Shown piece after piece: positions 31,401 to 44,100 of a DNA stretch of 64,000 bases (its first letter is position 1; every line of letters begins with the position of its first letter). The DNA lies in contig QNQO01009197.1 of assembly GCA_003290165.1 (NCBI GenBank), forward strand, positions 186,001 to 250,000. The letters are read 5' to 3'. Source of the stretch: Berberis thunbergii (taxonomy: Eukaryota; Streptophyta; Magnoliopsida; Ranunculales; Berberidaceae). The notes below the pieces were generated by a model. It saw only the letters and a program-made list of their open reading frames with translations, made no database searches and was not told where the DNA came from. A program made the position numbers and the translations under genes.

Positions 31401-34400
31401 TCAATTGAAATGGTTTTTATCAACAATAGACAATCGAACTGAACTTTATCGATTTTGGAGAAGACCGAACTGCTTAATATCCAATCTGAACCAACTTATA
31501 GGGAAGATCGACCAACTTATTTAACATTTAAACCGTAAAGAGGATTCAATCTAGATTTGTATGCTATTAGTTGGCCATAACTAAATCAAACCGAGAGATA
31601 ACTAATCTTCCCCTAGGCTAACATGTGAATAATATTGGTTTCTTTTGACTATTATTGTTTTTAAATTTCAAAAATAAATCAGTTCAGTCAATTTTGTAGG
31701 TTTAGTAAGTTCATACTGACATAGGGTTATTTAACCACCAAAAACGCATATGCTACATTTAGGTGTCATACCCGTAAGAACTAGTTCTTTTGAAGCAGGT
31801 CTAATTTAGTCTCGAGGTCTCATTGTTGCTTCAAAAATTCTTGCATTTTATTTGCACCTGCTACCCCAACAAATACGTTTTCCCTCCCATTTAGTTGAAA
31901 ACTAGTATCCCTTAAGTTGTAAATACAACACCCAACCTAGTTGTTCCTAGCTTCTGTCTTACAAGTCCTTATCTACGCCAACTATTCATGTCTATGCTTC
32001 ACTTCTCTTATTTCCTTTTGTGGGCAAAGACTCGAATTACTTCTTATGTCATATGATTCTCAAGCACCAAAGACATTGTTAGAAAGTAAACTAGTCATTT
32101 TAGGTAAAGGGAATGTGTTGATGATGGTTGTGACCTTTGGGTCCTAAGGTGTTAAAATGATGTAATATCCATTCATCGTTGCTCACGTAGGGCTAGATAT
32201 CCTCCCTTTTATAGTTCCATGTGTCATGTAACGGTGGGTCAAACAATCCCTATTTTCCATGCGAAAAAACAAAACTAAAAAATACATTTTGATATAAAAT
32301 GGCAATGATGATTTGATTGTGGAGCTAGCCATTCTTAATTAGGCATGGGTAGCTAAAGACTCATGAAATAACAGAGTACAAGGTAATTGAAATCATTAGT
32401 CGCTCAACAAGTATCCAATGCAAACATCTACAAAAGGGAATAAGCCAAAAATTCAAACTGAACCGGAGTTGGCCTGACCACTAACATGTATAGCTATGCT
32501 ACAAGATAACAAAGGGTTGAATTTGGTGGTTGGGCATTTGATATAAATGAATATAGCCCTTGGGGACCATGTATCGCTCAAGCCGCTACTTCAGTCTAGT
32601 CAGCAATTTTTAACAGTATCATGAATATACATATTTTTACCAACTCTAATGTGTTTTCATTTAATAGTATCATGAATATACATATTATGATACTTCGACC
32701 TAATGCATCACTAGCTGCTAGTCATCCTTAAGTTAATACACCTAAAACCAACAAATTTTTCATTAATCGAAAATATATAATTTCTTTCTTTTCAATGCTG
32801 CAAGTTCTATAGCTTTCCGTTTTATTTTTCTTCCCTCTGAAAATACCTCATAACAAACCTATCCTACAATTGTACTCCTTCAACTGTATTTTCTGGAGTA
32901 AAGAAGTTTTTGTTTAAGATAGTTTGTATTACTCTTTGATGTTAAATAAAATGTTATTTTGTTAGTGAGTAGTTATAGTATAGATCTTAAATTATTTTAC
33001 TTTGCAGGTGACTAACTATAGATCTTAAGTTAGAGTATCTCGTTCAAAGCTCTAGTTATCATAAAAAACCACAAAAATGTCTAGTCCATAGAGAACTTCA
33101 ATTTAAGAAAGTGGATGCAACAAGACGAAATATTTTGGTGTACTAACAATTATAATTGATGCAACTTAAAAGGGTTGGGTTTGAGTTTCACCGTCTTGGC
33201 GTATTAACAGGTTATAATTGACGCAACTTGAAAGGGTTGGGTTTGAGTTTCCTCCAACATGCTGTCAGGTGCACTGTCACAACAACAATTAATGTGCAGA
33301 GGAAGCTTTGATGCGTATGAAGCGCACAAAAGGATACACTTTATTTCAATAGTTTAGCAATAAAAGAATATTGACTATGGATAGGGGTTTACATAATATA
33401 AGAACCGTGACGATAACTTGTGCAAGAATGCAACGATTGATCAGGGCATCTACTAGTGTTTGAAGTGAAGCATAATATGGCATCTAGTAGTGTTTGAAGA
33501 AAGAAAGAAGTAGGATATTGCTCCACAATGATGAGTTACTTCCTTTAGGAGATTTTGGATCAGTATGACTCAAGAAGAGATACTGATCATCGAGATCCAC
33601 ATATCTATGACTTTTAGAATTTTTCATGTGACATCTACCATTCTTCTCAAAGGCAATTGTACCAAATCAAAATCAAAGAGAAAGCTTCTATGACATTTTC
33701 TTCTAGAAAAGAGTACTCGAGCGAAAAAGAGGATAATGGCATCTTATACTTCATACGAGTTTGTATTGCCATGCAAAAATCTCTGTCCAAAACAAAGCTC
33801 ATGCACACTATATTTTTTTGGCGGCAATGTACGTTCATACAAGTATTCATCAACACTTGCATAAACACCACAACGTGACAGGGCAATAAGGTTAATGTCA
33901 ACTTGATACGATATGGGACTTGGAAATACACAACATGTGCATTTCATGTCTAAGTTGCATACAAGGATTTCACGACTACGTTACACATGTATTTCATGTC
34001 GTACACGAAATAATGAGAATATGATCATGTGATCCTACAGAGCTTATTGACTCTATAGTACACTCGCAAAAAGGTCACTCAAGAAATTAAAACAAAATTG
34101 AATCAACAATGCATCTTCTCCTTGTGGAGCATGTTCCCACTTCTTTATTTTTCACTCTTTCAGAACATGTCTTCATTAAAACGTTGGAGTTATGCATGAC
34201 ATAGATGTGCAGACTTTTGGGTTGAGTTGAGTTCATGTTTTGTTGTCTTAAAAGATAATTGATTCGGAGTAATGGTTCAAAGACATATAATTGATCTTTG
34301 TAAAATATATGAGTACCACAAATATCTTTTGTCCACTTCCGATCGATGTGCTTATGGTAATCCAGAACAGGAATAACATTAGTTTTTGGGATGATGGGAA

Positions 34401-37400
34401 ATTTGACATAAACACCACAGTGATAACTGCAGAACCTAACAATGATATAAATATCTTTCGCAAGTCAGCATGAACCAAGCATCTTAAGTGGTTATCGAGA
34501 TTGCAAGAGGAGAGTTTAAGAGTTAACATCAAGTGTGTCTACCACCAGTTTGTTACTCTATCAAATGCATTAGCTTTAGGGATAAAGAAAGAAAATTGTG
34601 ATAGTTGAGGCTCAGTAAATTGACAATAATCCCATAAGTCAAATACTACTATCACCTTTGTCAAAACCCCAGAAAACAAAATCGATCTGAGCAAGTTAAT
34701 AACCCGAAACAAACTAAGTTACCAGTTACAAGAATAATACGCTACCCTCACCTGTGGAAAGGATGTTTTCCAATCATGTTTTCCAATCAGACCTCCTCCC
34801 AAAAGGGAAGATCAATGCTTGTTTAGTCAAACACAAATGATGTGTTCTTATGAAGCTTCCGTTTCATTACTTTAGAAGCTTCTAAAAAGTCATTCTTTTC
34901 TGCATATTGTGCAACATGAACAAAAACATCCACAAAGACGAAGTTAATCGGCATTGTGTTGCGAGGAATATGGTGCCAACTACCTTGTCATTTCCTTTGG
35001 AAAGGTTGCATTTTACTTTGTCCTATCATTTTCCAGTTGCACCTAAACGATTGGGAGGTTGCTGCCATTGAAACCTAATAAATTTTTCACGATGAAAGTG
35101 GCCCTCACAGTAATTCATAGGTGGAATTTTTAACATCAAGTCTTTCCACTTTGGTAAAAAAAAAGTATTATAAGTTTCAAAGGTAAGCCGAGGAAGGCCA
35201 TTTATGCAACTCTCTTTCAGTAAGGGGAAACAGTTTACAGGGCTCGGCCAGGCAAGTTGCAAGTTTTCCAGAAAGGAGACATTTGTCATAGGAAAACAAT
35301 TTAAACTAATGTACAGGTTCTCCACCCTGACATACCTAATCCATGGTAATTAAGATTTTACTTCAATTTCAAGGGAAAAAAAAAAGAACCAGATAAGTAC
35401 CAATTCATCAAGATCTCAAACTACTGCTAGAGAGAACAGTTTTTTTTTTCCTCAACTAGTTTTTATTATAATCAGTTTTCGATGTTCCTGCTTTTTTATT
35501 ATTTTTAAGTTGCGCCATCATTAAAAGAGCATAATTCCAACTTCAAGTCACCAGAAAGCTTCTTGCAATAGATTCCAGCTGAAACTGGATGTCATGTCAA
35601 GCAAATACTTACTATAAACAGCTTCGCATTCCATGGCTTTCAACGCCGACCAATTTAGTCCAGTACTATGTCTCTCTCTCAACGACTACCAATTCAGTCC
35701 AAAAACATTGGAAAACAATGTGGTATATGCTGGCATGAAAGCTACTATTTGAGTATCGCTGAGAGCTCTCAATCCATATGGCGACCCATGTCCAGCAGAT
35801 GGTATGTGTGGGTATGCACAGGAATTTATCAGTTAGCCAACTAAGGAAAATGAGAAAATCCTTTGCCAGTAAATAATTGATGAGGCGCCAAGATTTTTTT
35901 CTACTAAAACGGGTTCCACCTGATTTCTTTGGCTTGCAAATGTTAGTGCCTTTCCAATTTTTGAGTTGACAATCACATAATTATCTTCTTGGGAAATGAT
36001 TTCAATAATAAACACTAAAAGAATTTGATGTTTTTGAGATGATATTAAAAACAATATGCGCCTTCTGTAGATTTATCCTCCTGCATTTTATTCATAAGTT
36101 GTAAGCAGAGTTCGACTACTTTGCAATAACTTGCTTGATTGGCTCCTTCAGACAAGTTAAATAACTCTACCAGAAACAGGAAAATGATTAGAGTGAATGT
36201 GTTACCGTTTCAGTCACATATGTTTTATACTTCTATATGTGAGAGGTATCCAGGAGAAGACAGAAAATTCCTCAGCATCAAATTAAGGAAAGGCTTTTTC
36301 CAGTAGAGACCAACTTTGTGACAGGTCAGATTATGCATCCCATACGTAGTACTCAAAGCCATGGTAATATCACATTTCATTCAATGTATCACTACTTCTG
36401 TGAATAGTGCATTTCTCCTAACCTTTGATGATAAGCAAAGTATATCAGTAAATCTTCTCTGTCTATGCATTGCTCTGAAAAAAGCCCACTGACTTCACTC
36501 AGCTATACAACTTGCAGGTAGTCTAGAGTCTAACTAATTTAACCTTAAACTTTCAACCAGGCTAAAAACCTCAATGCGACGGTGTCCTTCATTGAAGGTT
36601 GTTCCCTAAGCTGGAACTGCACAGATTACCATCAAGTTTTCCTCATTGATTAATATAGGATGGAGAAGTGCATATCGAATGAGAAACTTATGCTATTTCT
36701 TGGATGAGGTCTTGCATCATTTGAGGATTTTTCATGTTTTACTGGGGATTGCTCTTGAACCAAGTCCAGTGTTAAGTCACATTAGATGGAGCTTATGGAT
36801 TGAAATAAAATTAGGATACTCCATTATAGGTCCATAAACATGTAGGACGTTACCGTTGGCATGGGTTGGGAATCGCTATTAAACCTGCAGTGTGGAATCG
36901 TTTGATTTTTAGTTCGGAATTGACGTTTTGCTGGACTTTGATGTTTTATGTATTTTCAATTATTTACTCATGTATGTGCAGAGTTTTTTTTTAACCCTAA
37001 CAGGTTGGTTAATGGAGGCATTTGATAATGAAAATAGTGCAATTTTCATATAAAGAATTGAACCGAAGAATGACTGAGATAAAATACAATAGAAAGTGCA
37101 AGAGAAGAGGCGTAGGGTAGTAGAGGTTGACACAACTAACCGCCTTAGCGAACTCGATTTTAAGGGGCAATCCTGCAACAAAAAATCCTTGTAGTGCTCC
37201 CATTGCAATGATGGCATCTTCATCTCTCCTGAAGTTAACGAAAGCGTAACTACGTCCCGGTTGAAATGCAATGCTGTCGAGCTCTCCGAAGCGCAGAAAA
37301 TGCTCGGAAAGAACACTTTGAGATGTATGTTGTGATAAATTGCCAACCCAGAGATGACGGGAAGGGGGAGCCTTACTGCGAGCAGCAGCAGGAGGAGGAG

Positions 37401-37742
37401 GAGGCTGAATGTGATGATGATGAGCCCTATCCTCGGATAGTGAATGACGAGGGGAGGAGTAGTCTCTGCCGCCGCGCACTCTGTCCCTCTCTCTTGATCT
37501 TTCTCTATCTCTGTCTCTTGACCTATCTTTTTCCCTTTCTCTTTCTCTTCCACCTCTAACGATCTACAACCATCAAACACATACAGAGGATCATCGATTA
37601 CGATTCTATTAAACTTAGAGTCAAGCCCATTTCAACACTAGAAAAGAAAAAGGAAATTGTACACAAATTTATAAAACCCTAGCACGAAAACTTTGATTGA
37701 ACGATCAAGTAACTTAGAAGAAGAGAGGAACTTACTTACCAT
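25415..37742 (-). CDS. SPEN-like RNA-binding protein with two RRMs and a SPOC domain (FPA-related)
   Basis: Four coding exons on the minus strand join in phase: 37740-37742 (only the ATG), 37141-37563, 27282-28537 and 25415-26735. Total 3003 bp, 1000 residues. An Arg/Glu/Asp-rich start is followed by RRM1 (about 71-140, RHLWVGNL and RSYAFVNF), RRM2 (about 201-272, VLWIGFPAFL and RSYAFVQF) and a SPOC domain (about 532-655, containing CRARCFPVGKVMDTMLPEFL and SLFLVPPSEF). The rest is a long Gln/Ser/Pro-rich tail. RRM-SPOC proteins act in the nucleus; Arabidopsis FPA controls flowering and mRNA 3'-end choice. The RRM1-linker-RRM2 layout is closer to the At4g12640-type paralogue than to three-RRM FPA, as recalled. 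The third coding exon follows an intron of about 8.6 kb. Confidence 0.9.
30632..30905. mobile_element. Possible MITE inside the SPEN-like intron
   Basis: The segment starts GGGTGTTTGATCGCATGG and ends with TTTGATCAAATTTGCCTTAAACAC, whose complement starts GTGTTTAAGGC. The inverted ends are imperfect and no clear target duplication is seen. Weak. Confidence 0.3.
33137..33258. repeat. Tandem duplication of a 61-bp unit
   Basis: GGTGTACTAACAATTATAAT... at 33137 recurs as GGCGTATTAACAGGTTATAA... at 33198; both units share AAGGGTTGGGTTTGAGTTTC. Confidence 0.8.
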
Positions 37743-39600
37743 TGTGTTAGATTAAACGAAAACTGAAGACGAGGATTGGATTAGGGTTTATCTGCTGCTG
37801 TTTTGTGCGCAGGGGTACAGAGAGAGAGATACTTGGCTTCGCTTCGAGTCGTCCACCACACCCTTTGACAATGTTCCAGATACAGGGTCCCTCTCCACCC
37901 TCCCTTGTTTTTAAACACACACCCGACCGGACCCGGGGATTGCTAAAAGAGTAACGCCCTCCACGCCGCACCGCATTTTCAATGTGATAAGTACCACCGT
38001 TATTTTTCAACTGAGGGTTTTTTGCTATTTTAACTAAGATCATCCGTTAGATGCTCTAAAGATCTCATAAATATTATTTATTATTTTTGTTTCTCATCAT
38101 TTGTTGATATGTCAATGGAGGGGTATCTTACTCATTTTATTCGTCATGTCGAGTGCACGAGCTAACTTATGCTTTATCAACAATTAACTAATGATTGGGA
38201 CTATGACCTATAATGCAGGCTATTGAGAATTCGGGACCAAAGTTAGAAGTGCCTTTTGAATATAGTACTGACATAAGAATAATTATGAAAATAATACGAA
38301 AAAAACATATATAATGTAATCTAAACTTCAAACTAAAATAAATATAAACAAAAAGATATGTAAAATTAAATAATTTCCATTGAAATTTCTTTATTCGTGA
38401 AATTACCAATTACAACCCATAGCATGTAGGTCATATTTATACTAAACCTAACTTGCAAATCAAATAATTTAACCCTAAATTTTGGGAGCTCTAATCTCCA
38501 CTTTATTCTAATGAGCTTACTTAGGCTGGACAAAAACAATTAAATTAAATTAAATAAATCCTACATTACATCAAATATATAATCACAATTCTAGTTACAA
38601 AAGTGTTGCTACTTTGCATTTCCAAAAAATAAGTTTGGTGATAAGAACAATCCAACTTACGCTTGAAGGGCATTTTTTTAAGGACGTGCTTTTACTCTGA
38701 TAACACTCTCAAAGAAGCTTTAAAGCTATTGAAATTGGTTAGATCCATGGAAATGGGATTGCATGCAACAAAAGGGTCCATTTCTCATTGTATCCCTTGA
38801 TGGATTCCTGAATTTAGATTTCCCTGAAGTTGATGCCATGCCCTTCAACATTGTTTGTATACTTCAAATAAAATTATATAAACTTGCGCATTTGGGGCAC
38901 AAGCACACCAGGTCATGAGAATGCAAATAAGCATCAGCCATTATCATGCCAGAGGTAAAACAAAATTACTCTTGTTATTGATAAAGTGAAATCAGAAAGT
39001 AATAAATAGAGCACCAGCAGTGTTCTGAATAATATATGCCGTATTCATTTTGTAAACCTTATGCTCCTGAATGTGTGTTCTCCCGTTGAGTTTGTTTCTT
39101 GCAGCATTTAACTTGCTTTGTTTCAAAAATGTTTCGCAATCCTTTTGCAACATTCGCGGTGAATGTCTCATTTCCATTGAAGTTTGTTTCCTTGGGCAAT
39201 GGGCTACTCCATTCTTTTAGGACCGTACTGAAATCATACAATTACTGCCACCAATTAGTTGCAATTATGGAATCGACTGAGTTCCATAGCTGCTGGGATT
39301 CAACTGCAGTTCCATAGCTACAAAAGAGAAAAAGTATGATCAGGTTTACCTGACAGGTACCCATATTAATGGCGATTAATTCACACTCAATTGACAATAT
39401 TTCATAGAACTCACATGGAATCAGCAAGTATGATACTTGTCAAGACTGTCTATCTCCTTATCATGTGTGTACATCGACCAATCTGCACTATAACAAACAC
39501 ACTTAATTCTGATTTTTAATAGTACCCTGATCATACAAGATGTGATAGTAATCCCTAGTATAAAAACCAATAAAAAAAAATGCCTAATATATCATACCTC
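37743..39600. other. Promoter of the SPEN-like gene and intergenic DNA
   Basis: 37743-38000 should hold the leader and promoter of the minus-strand gene; it is locally GC-rich (CCCGACCGGACCCGGGG near 37921). No gene was recognised from 38000 to 39600. Confidence 0.4.
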
Positions 39601-39979
39601 TTCAGCTTTTGAAACTGAAGAATGGAATTGATGATGAATCCTCAATCAGCATCCACACGCATCGATTCAACTGCAGAGGACGAATTTGTAAACTGGAAAG
39701 ATAATACCTGTAAAACAAACAAGAGAGATAGTAACAAGATTCTGAGAACAGCAAGCAATATGCCTCCAATTGATTTGAACACTGGAGTTTTTCATTCTCT
39801 TGGCATTGATCTGGGGCTCTTTGTTAAGATCAAAGTTTGCCCCTTTCATCCTGAGTTCCTGAATACACCAAGTAAGTGCCCGATTATCATTCCTTTCCTT
39901 GTGCAGTTGACGCCAGAGCTTCGAGTACCTGCAAAGCTTAATTTCAATTCTTTCTTTCTTTTATGCACATGGTTGGAAT

Positions 39980-40978
39980 GTGCGAATTATTAATTTTTGT
40001 CAAATTATCAACCATTCTCGGGATGTTATTGGGAGATTTTTAGAGAGGTGTTTGAGGGATTGGATCATAAATATGGTATTCACTATTACTTTTGATAATG
40101 TTACTTCAAATGATGGTGTTGTTAGGCATATGAATAGGAAATTGATTGGTTGTATGCGAAGGCTTTTGTCAAGTTGAAATCTCATGTGCCACTAATTGGT
40201 TATATGCGAAGGCTTTTGTCAAGTTTTTGAATAAGTTTTATGAGGCTACTTTGAAGTTTAATTGTTACCAAAAGGTGACGGCCAATGCACCCTTCCAAGA
40301 AATGTTCAAGATTGTGGAAGATTTAAAGTCCACAATGAGAAATGGTGATCCCTTTATGAAAAATGTTGCAAGTTCCATGAAATTAAAGTTTGACAAGTAT
40401 TGGGGAAGTATAAAAGATGTAAATCAAGTTATGCTTGTGGCGGTGGTTTTTGATCCTCGTTACAAACTTGACTACATTAATTACGGGTTAGAATTCTTAG
40501 TTGAAGATTCTTGGAAGGCAGATGAGTTAACACCAGGGGTGAGAAATCTATTAATACGCTTGTATGGAGCGTATAAAAATGATAATCCAAATCAACCACA
40601 TGCTTATTCAGAGGTTTCGGATGAGAATGGTGGCATTGGAAATGAAGAAGGGGGTGATCCATTATTAGATGGTTTTATGAAAAGAAGAAAAGAGAAGGAT
40701 GTGGTTCATTTACAAATGAAGTTGATAAGTATTTGGCAGAGGCATCTGAAAATCCAAAGAATTTAGCATTAAATTTGCTAAAATGGTGGAAAGAGAACTC
40801 TTCAAGGTTTCCCATCCTTTCTAAGGTTGCAAGGGACGTGTTTGCGGTTCCGGTTTCAAGTGTGACTTCGGAAGCCGCTTTTAGCGCCGGAAAAAGAGTT
40901 GTGGATCCTTTCCGGGCCCGTTTGACTCATAAAACGGTGGAAGCTCTTATTTGCACCAATGACTGGCTTAAAAGCTGA
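39980..40978 (+). pseudogene. hAT (RICESLEEPER-like) transposase relic
   Basis: Fragments in several plus-strand frames match the plant hAT transposase pattern. A segment ITFDNVTSNDGVVRHMNRKL (39980-40177) carries the conserved DN-xSND motif. From 40197 a part reads FLNKFYEATLKFNC and FDPRYKLDYINY. From 40733, in a different frame, the C-terminal dimerisation domain reads VPVSSVTSEAAFSAGKRVVD. A large part between the first two pieces is missing, a frameshift separates the last two, and there is no N-terminal BED finger. A 50-bp tandem duplication (40145/40195) lies at the junction of the first two pieces. Dead copy. Confidence 0.8.
40145..40232. repeat. 50-bp tandem duplication in the hAT relic
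   Basis: ATTGGTTGTATGCGAAGGCT at 40145 recurs as ATTGGTTATATGCGAAGGCT at 40195. The duplication puts an extra break in the transposase frame. Confidence 0.85.
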
Positions 40979-41819
40979 TGCTTTTGACTTTTTTAAAGAG
41001 CTCACGAAGGATGAAATACATTTCTACAACTCTTTGGAGAAAATGGAGAAAGGTAAGAAAATTTTATTCATTTTTGAATACTTTTAACTTTGTTAAAATA
41101 TTTTCTCATGTATGCGTGTATGTTCTTGACTTGTAGAAACTGAAATATTGCAACTTGCGAAAGATATTACAACTACTAGTTCGGCTAATCCAATCATCTA
41201 GATTGAGGTATGTTTAATAATTTAGCCACCAAGCATGTATTTTATCTTTTTATTTTATATTGCAACTTGCGAAAGATATTGCAACTTTATGTTCTTGTTG
41301 TTTATATTTTTCGGGCAAATCCCGTGCCTTATTGACATTGATTCCTGCTCGTCCAGTTATGTCTAATGGTGGTGTTTTAGAAAACTTTCAGTTCTTATGT
41401 AATAGGCTAAAATAGACTTTAATAGAGAAGTTTACTATTGATTTTAAATTATTGTTGATTAATATGTTAATATGCAACCATATTAATTTACTGTTGATTA
41501 ACTTATTGTTGCATACTATTAATTTACTGTTGATTAATATGCAACCATATCTAAATGACTAAATCTAAATGTGATATTCGTGTCTACTAGTGTGCTAGGC
41601 TTTATCAAATTCAACATTACAACAACAAATTACTGGCTGAACTTTGGGCATTACAATCACAGCAACCATATCTAAATGCTGTGATTGTTACCTATTAATT
41701 TACTATTGAGTGTTGACTAGGCTTTATCAAATTCAATACTTTGGGCTGAAATTTGAGCTTTATCAAATTCAACACTTTGGGCTGAAATTTGGACTTTAAA
41801 AAATTCAATTTGAATGTTG

Positions 41820-41978
41820 CTCTTAGGACCAAGACCGGCCCGAAATTCGGTTAACCGGGACCTCGGTTAACCGATCAACTCGGTCTGATTTTGGGTCTCA
41901 TAAACACGGGCTTAAATTTCTTGGGCCGGTTTTCGATTTTTACATTTTGGGCTAGTTACCCGGACTTGCCCAGCCCTA
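41820..41978. other. Probable right end of the hAT element
   Basis: The segment is rich in CGG/CCG-type repeats (GGTTAACCG, GGGCCGG) and ends CTTGCCCAGCCCTA, whose complement TAGGGCTGGGCAAG is the usual terminus of RICESLEEPER-type hAT elements. No matching left end or 8-bp duplication was identified, so the left side appears lost. Confidence 0.5.
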
Positions 41979-42121
41979 GTTTTTACAATGAGCGTTTATC
42001 TCACCCCGGAAAAAAAAAAAAAAAAAAGTTGAATGACAGTTCCTTAATTCAATGATACAAATTAAATGGATCCACAAAATGGCCACCAAAAAAGATAATA
42101 TGCATGCCATCGTAGAGCTTA

Positions 42122-42383
42122 TGTGAGACCCTTGTGTGGGCGGACTTGAGGGGGAGGGTGAGGGTTGGAGCCCAATAGGCCCAACAGGCCCGTGGATCCC
42201 AAGAGGAGTTGGACTAGCTACCAAGGGGAAACATAGTCCCACATCGCCTGGGTAGGGAAGGATGATGATCCTTATATGTGAAGGGTTATCTCCCCATTGT
42301 ACAGAGGCCTTTTAAAGCCGTGAGGGCCGGATGGTAGCCCAAAGCGGACAGTATCTGTACAGTGCGGGAGGCGGGTCGTCACA
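42122..42383 (+). repeat. 5' LTR of the first TRIM
   Basis: TG...CA, 262 bp. Contains a CCTTATATGTG TATA-like block. It differs from its partner mainly by one GAGGGT unit and an AATAGGCCC insertion. Confidence 0.9.
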
Positions 42384-42398
42384 GTTTGGTATCAGAGC
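42384..42398 (+). other. Primer-binding site of the first TRIM
   Basis: GTTTGGTATCAGAGC directly after the LTR; TGGTATCAGAGC is the initiator tRNA-Met complement. Confidence 0.9.
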
Positions 42399-42501
42399 CT
42401 GACCCAGCCGGAAGTGTGCCACAGTGTTGGTGGGCCCTCGGGCAACGTGGACGTTGTGCCTGTGTGGCCAACGAGGACGTTGGGCCTTAAGGGGGGTGGA
42501 C

Positions 42502-42760
42502 TGTGAGACCCTTGTGTGGGCGGACTTGAGGGGGAGGGTGAGGGTGAGGGTTGGAGCCCAACAGGCCCGTGGATCCCAAGAGGAGTTGGGCTAGCTACCA
42601 AGGGAAAACATAGTCCCACATCGCCTGGGTAGGGAAGGATGATGATCCTTATATGTGAAGGGTTATCTCCCCATTGTACAGAGGCCTTTTAAAGCCGTGA
42701 GGGCCGGATGGTAGCCCAAAGCGGACAGTATCTGTACAGTGCGGGAGGCGGGTCGTCACA
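42502..42760 (+). repeat. 3' LTR of the first TRIM
   Basis: TG...CA, 259 bp, preceded by the polypurine tract at about 42489-42500. Confidence 0.9.
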
Positions 42761-42766
42761 GCTTAC

Positions 42767-42830
42767 CTCCCTTCAGGTCATGCGCCTTTGACCACGTAGC
42801 ATCCTCTACCAACTCTTGCTCAAATCCTTT
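42767..42830 (-). CDS. Possible internal exon of an unidentified gene
   Basis: On the minus strand AATTACAG|AAAGGATTTG opens a 64-bp frame (KGFEQELVEDATWSKAHDLK) that ends in a strong donor GGAG|GTAAGC. It can be joined in phase to the frame at 42910-42993. The donor lies immediately beside the TRIM: the duplicated TAAGC is the +2 to +6 part of the donor. No protein family recognised. Confidence 0.35.
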
Positions 42831-42909
42831 CTGTAATTCACAATTTGAAATAAATACCAATGACTTTACTTACCCTGTTTCACATGGAATTAGCATGTCC
42901 ACTTCTTAC

Positions 42910-42993
42910 CAGCTTTCTTTTATGGTCGGAGGCATGAGATGTGTCTTTTCTACTAACGGGAATTTGCTGACTCCTGCTTGCTTTGCTAATCTT
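42910..42993 (-). CDS. Possible internal exon of an unidentified gene
   Basis: The 84-bp frame between TGCTGCAG|AAG and CTG|GTAAGAAG encodes KISKASRSQQIPVSRKDTSH and eight more residues, all in phase 0. Both splice sites are strong. It is probably from the same gene as 42767-42830, but no family was recognised. Confidence 0.35.
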
Positions 42994-42999
42994 CTGCAG

Positions 43000-44100
43000 C
43001 ATAACGTAAATTTAACAGTAAGTAAAAACATAAGGACAATCATACACATTCAAGTAAAAACTCACATCAATCAAACTCTTCATTTTTGCCATGCACCATA
43101 TGTAGTATGTAAGCAAAAACTATGCACATTCAAATAAAACTCACATCAAATTCTTCATCTTTTGTGTTAGCCAGAAATGAAATGCATCCCAATCTTCTTT
43201 TTTGACATAAGAAGGTTTTTGCGGTTCAACGCTTCTTTCTTCACCTGAACATAAGAAATGCATCCCAATCTTCTTTCTTCATCTTTTGTCTTAGCCAGAA
43301 ATGCATCCCAATCTCACCTTACATTTCCTTTTCTTCTTCTTCTTCCACTACAAATTTTTTCACAGATTAAACTCGGCAAAAATTAACTTTACTACGTGCA
43401 TCCCAATGTTCCTCTCCACATTAACCTCATTCCGCTATTTCCCTATTTCCCTTCCTTTATTAAATTATATAACTTTAAAAACCTTTTTTTTTTTTTTTGG
43501 GAAACCGAAAGCAAGCTACTGGCTAGATGATCCAACCATCAAGCTCAAATTAATTCTTAAACATACAAAATCGATCAATGGTAAGTTTTTCAGAATTCAA
43601 TTCTCGCTTATTTATTTCTACCAATTTTCTTATTTTCCATACATCAACTAGTCTTAAGAATATCTTGAAGCCAATGATAACTGCTTACTACTCTAATTCC
43701 TTCAAAATTAGTTCAAGTAGGGGAAAAGTTGCCAACTTTCTTTTTTTCTCAAGTAAAACCCACCAAACTATACCCTAAGTTTGAACCCCCCGAATCTATC
43801 TTTCTTTAGGGACTTCGATGAAATAATGCCCATTTTTTTTAACCATCAAAATTGACAATACATTAAACTCTCCCAATGCCTTTCCTTTGAACTTTCCATG
43901 AATATAAACCATAGCCTTTCAACAACTGATCATTACAAACTATATCCAATGGTGTATCCTTTTACAATACAATACATGTTGGTTAAAATGTCAATACATT
44001 TTGGGGCTCGCCACTTCAACCATTCACTGCCTCTCTTCCTTGATCACTATGTTAGAAGCACATATCTTCAATTAAATCCTCTCACTCATTATACATGCAC
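43000..44100. other. Region without a recognised gene
   Basis: Contains a short local duplication of AAATGCATCCCAATCTTCTT near 43165-43310 and homopolymer T/A tracts. Possible introns of the unidentified minus-strand gene. Confidence 0.35.

Larger units (their letters stand above)
28538..37140 (-). other. 8.6-kb intron of the SPEN-like gene
   Basis: The intron is bounded by GCG|GTTAGT and GACAG|GAGAGA, phase 0. No RRM exon was found inside despite a search, and the protein reads well without one. It holds a 61-bp tandem repeat (33137-33258), a possible MITE near 30632-30905 and unidentified reading frames at 33650-33930, 34250-34530 and 35030-35325. None could be assigned to a family. Confidence 0.7.
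42122..42760 (+). mobile_element. Complete TRIM retrotransposon, 639 bp
   Basis: The element consists of two LTRs (262 and 259 bp) and a 118-bp inside with only priming sites. A PBS-type sequence TTTGGTATCAGAGC follows the first LTR, and a polypurine tract (AAGGGGGGTGGA) precedes the second. Ends are TGTGAGACCC...GTCGTCACA. The 5-bp direct repeat GCTTA flanks it perfectly (42117-42121 and 42761-42765). It encodes no protein and must be moved by enzymes of other elements. A second, diverged member is at 58483-59107. Confidence 0.95.

Noticed and set aside
33647..35325. Reading frames in the SPEN-like intron as transposase or host exons
   Set aside because: They carry no motif that I can assign, and lack consistent splice borders.
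28538..37140. A third RRM exon, as in true FPA, inside the long intron
   Set aside because: No VGGI...KFG...AFI-type sequence was found on the minus strand, and the two exons join in phase to a protein pattern known from two-RRM SPEN-like relatives.
39622..39993. Plus-strand frame before the hAT relic as its N-terminal part
   Set aside because: It has no BED zinc-finger pattern and is not continuous with the transposase segments.
41976..42619. Minus-strand proline-rich frames across the first TRIM (and similar ones across the second)
   Set aside because: They are translations of the LTRs; the repeated start MGLCFPLVASPT comes from duplicated LTR sequence.
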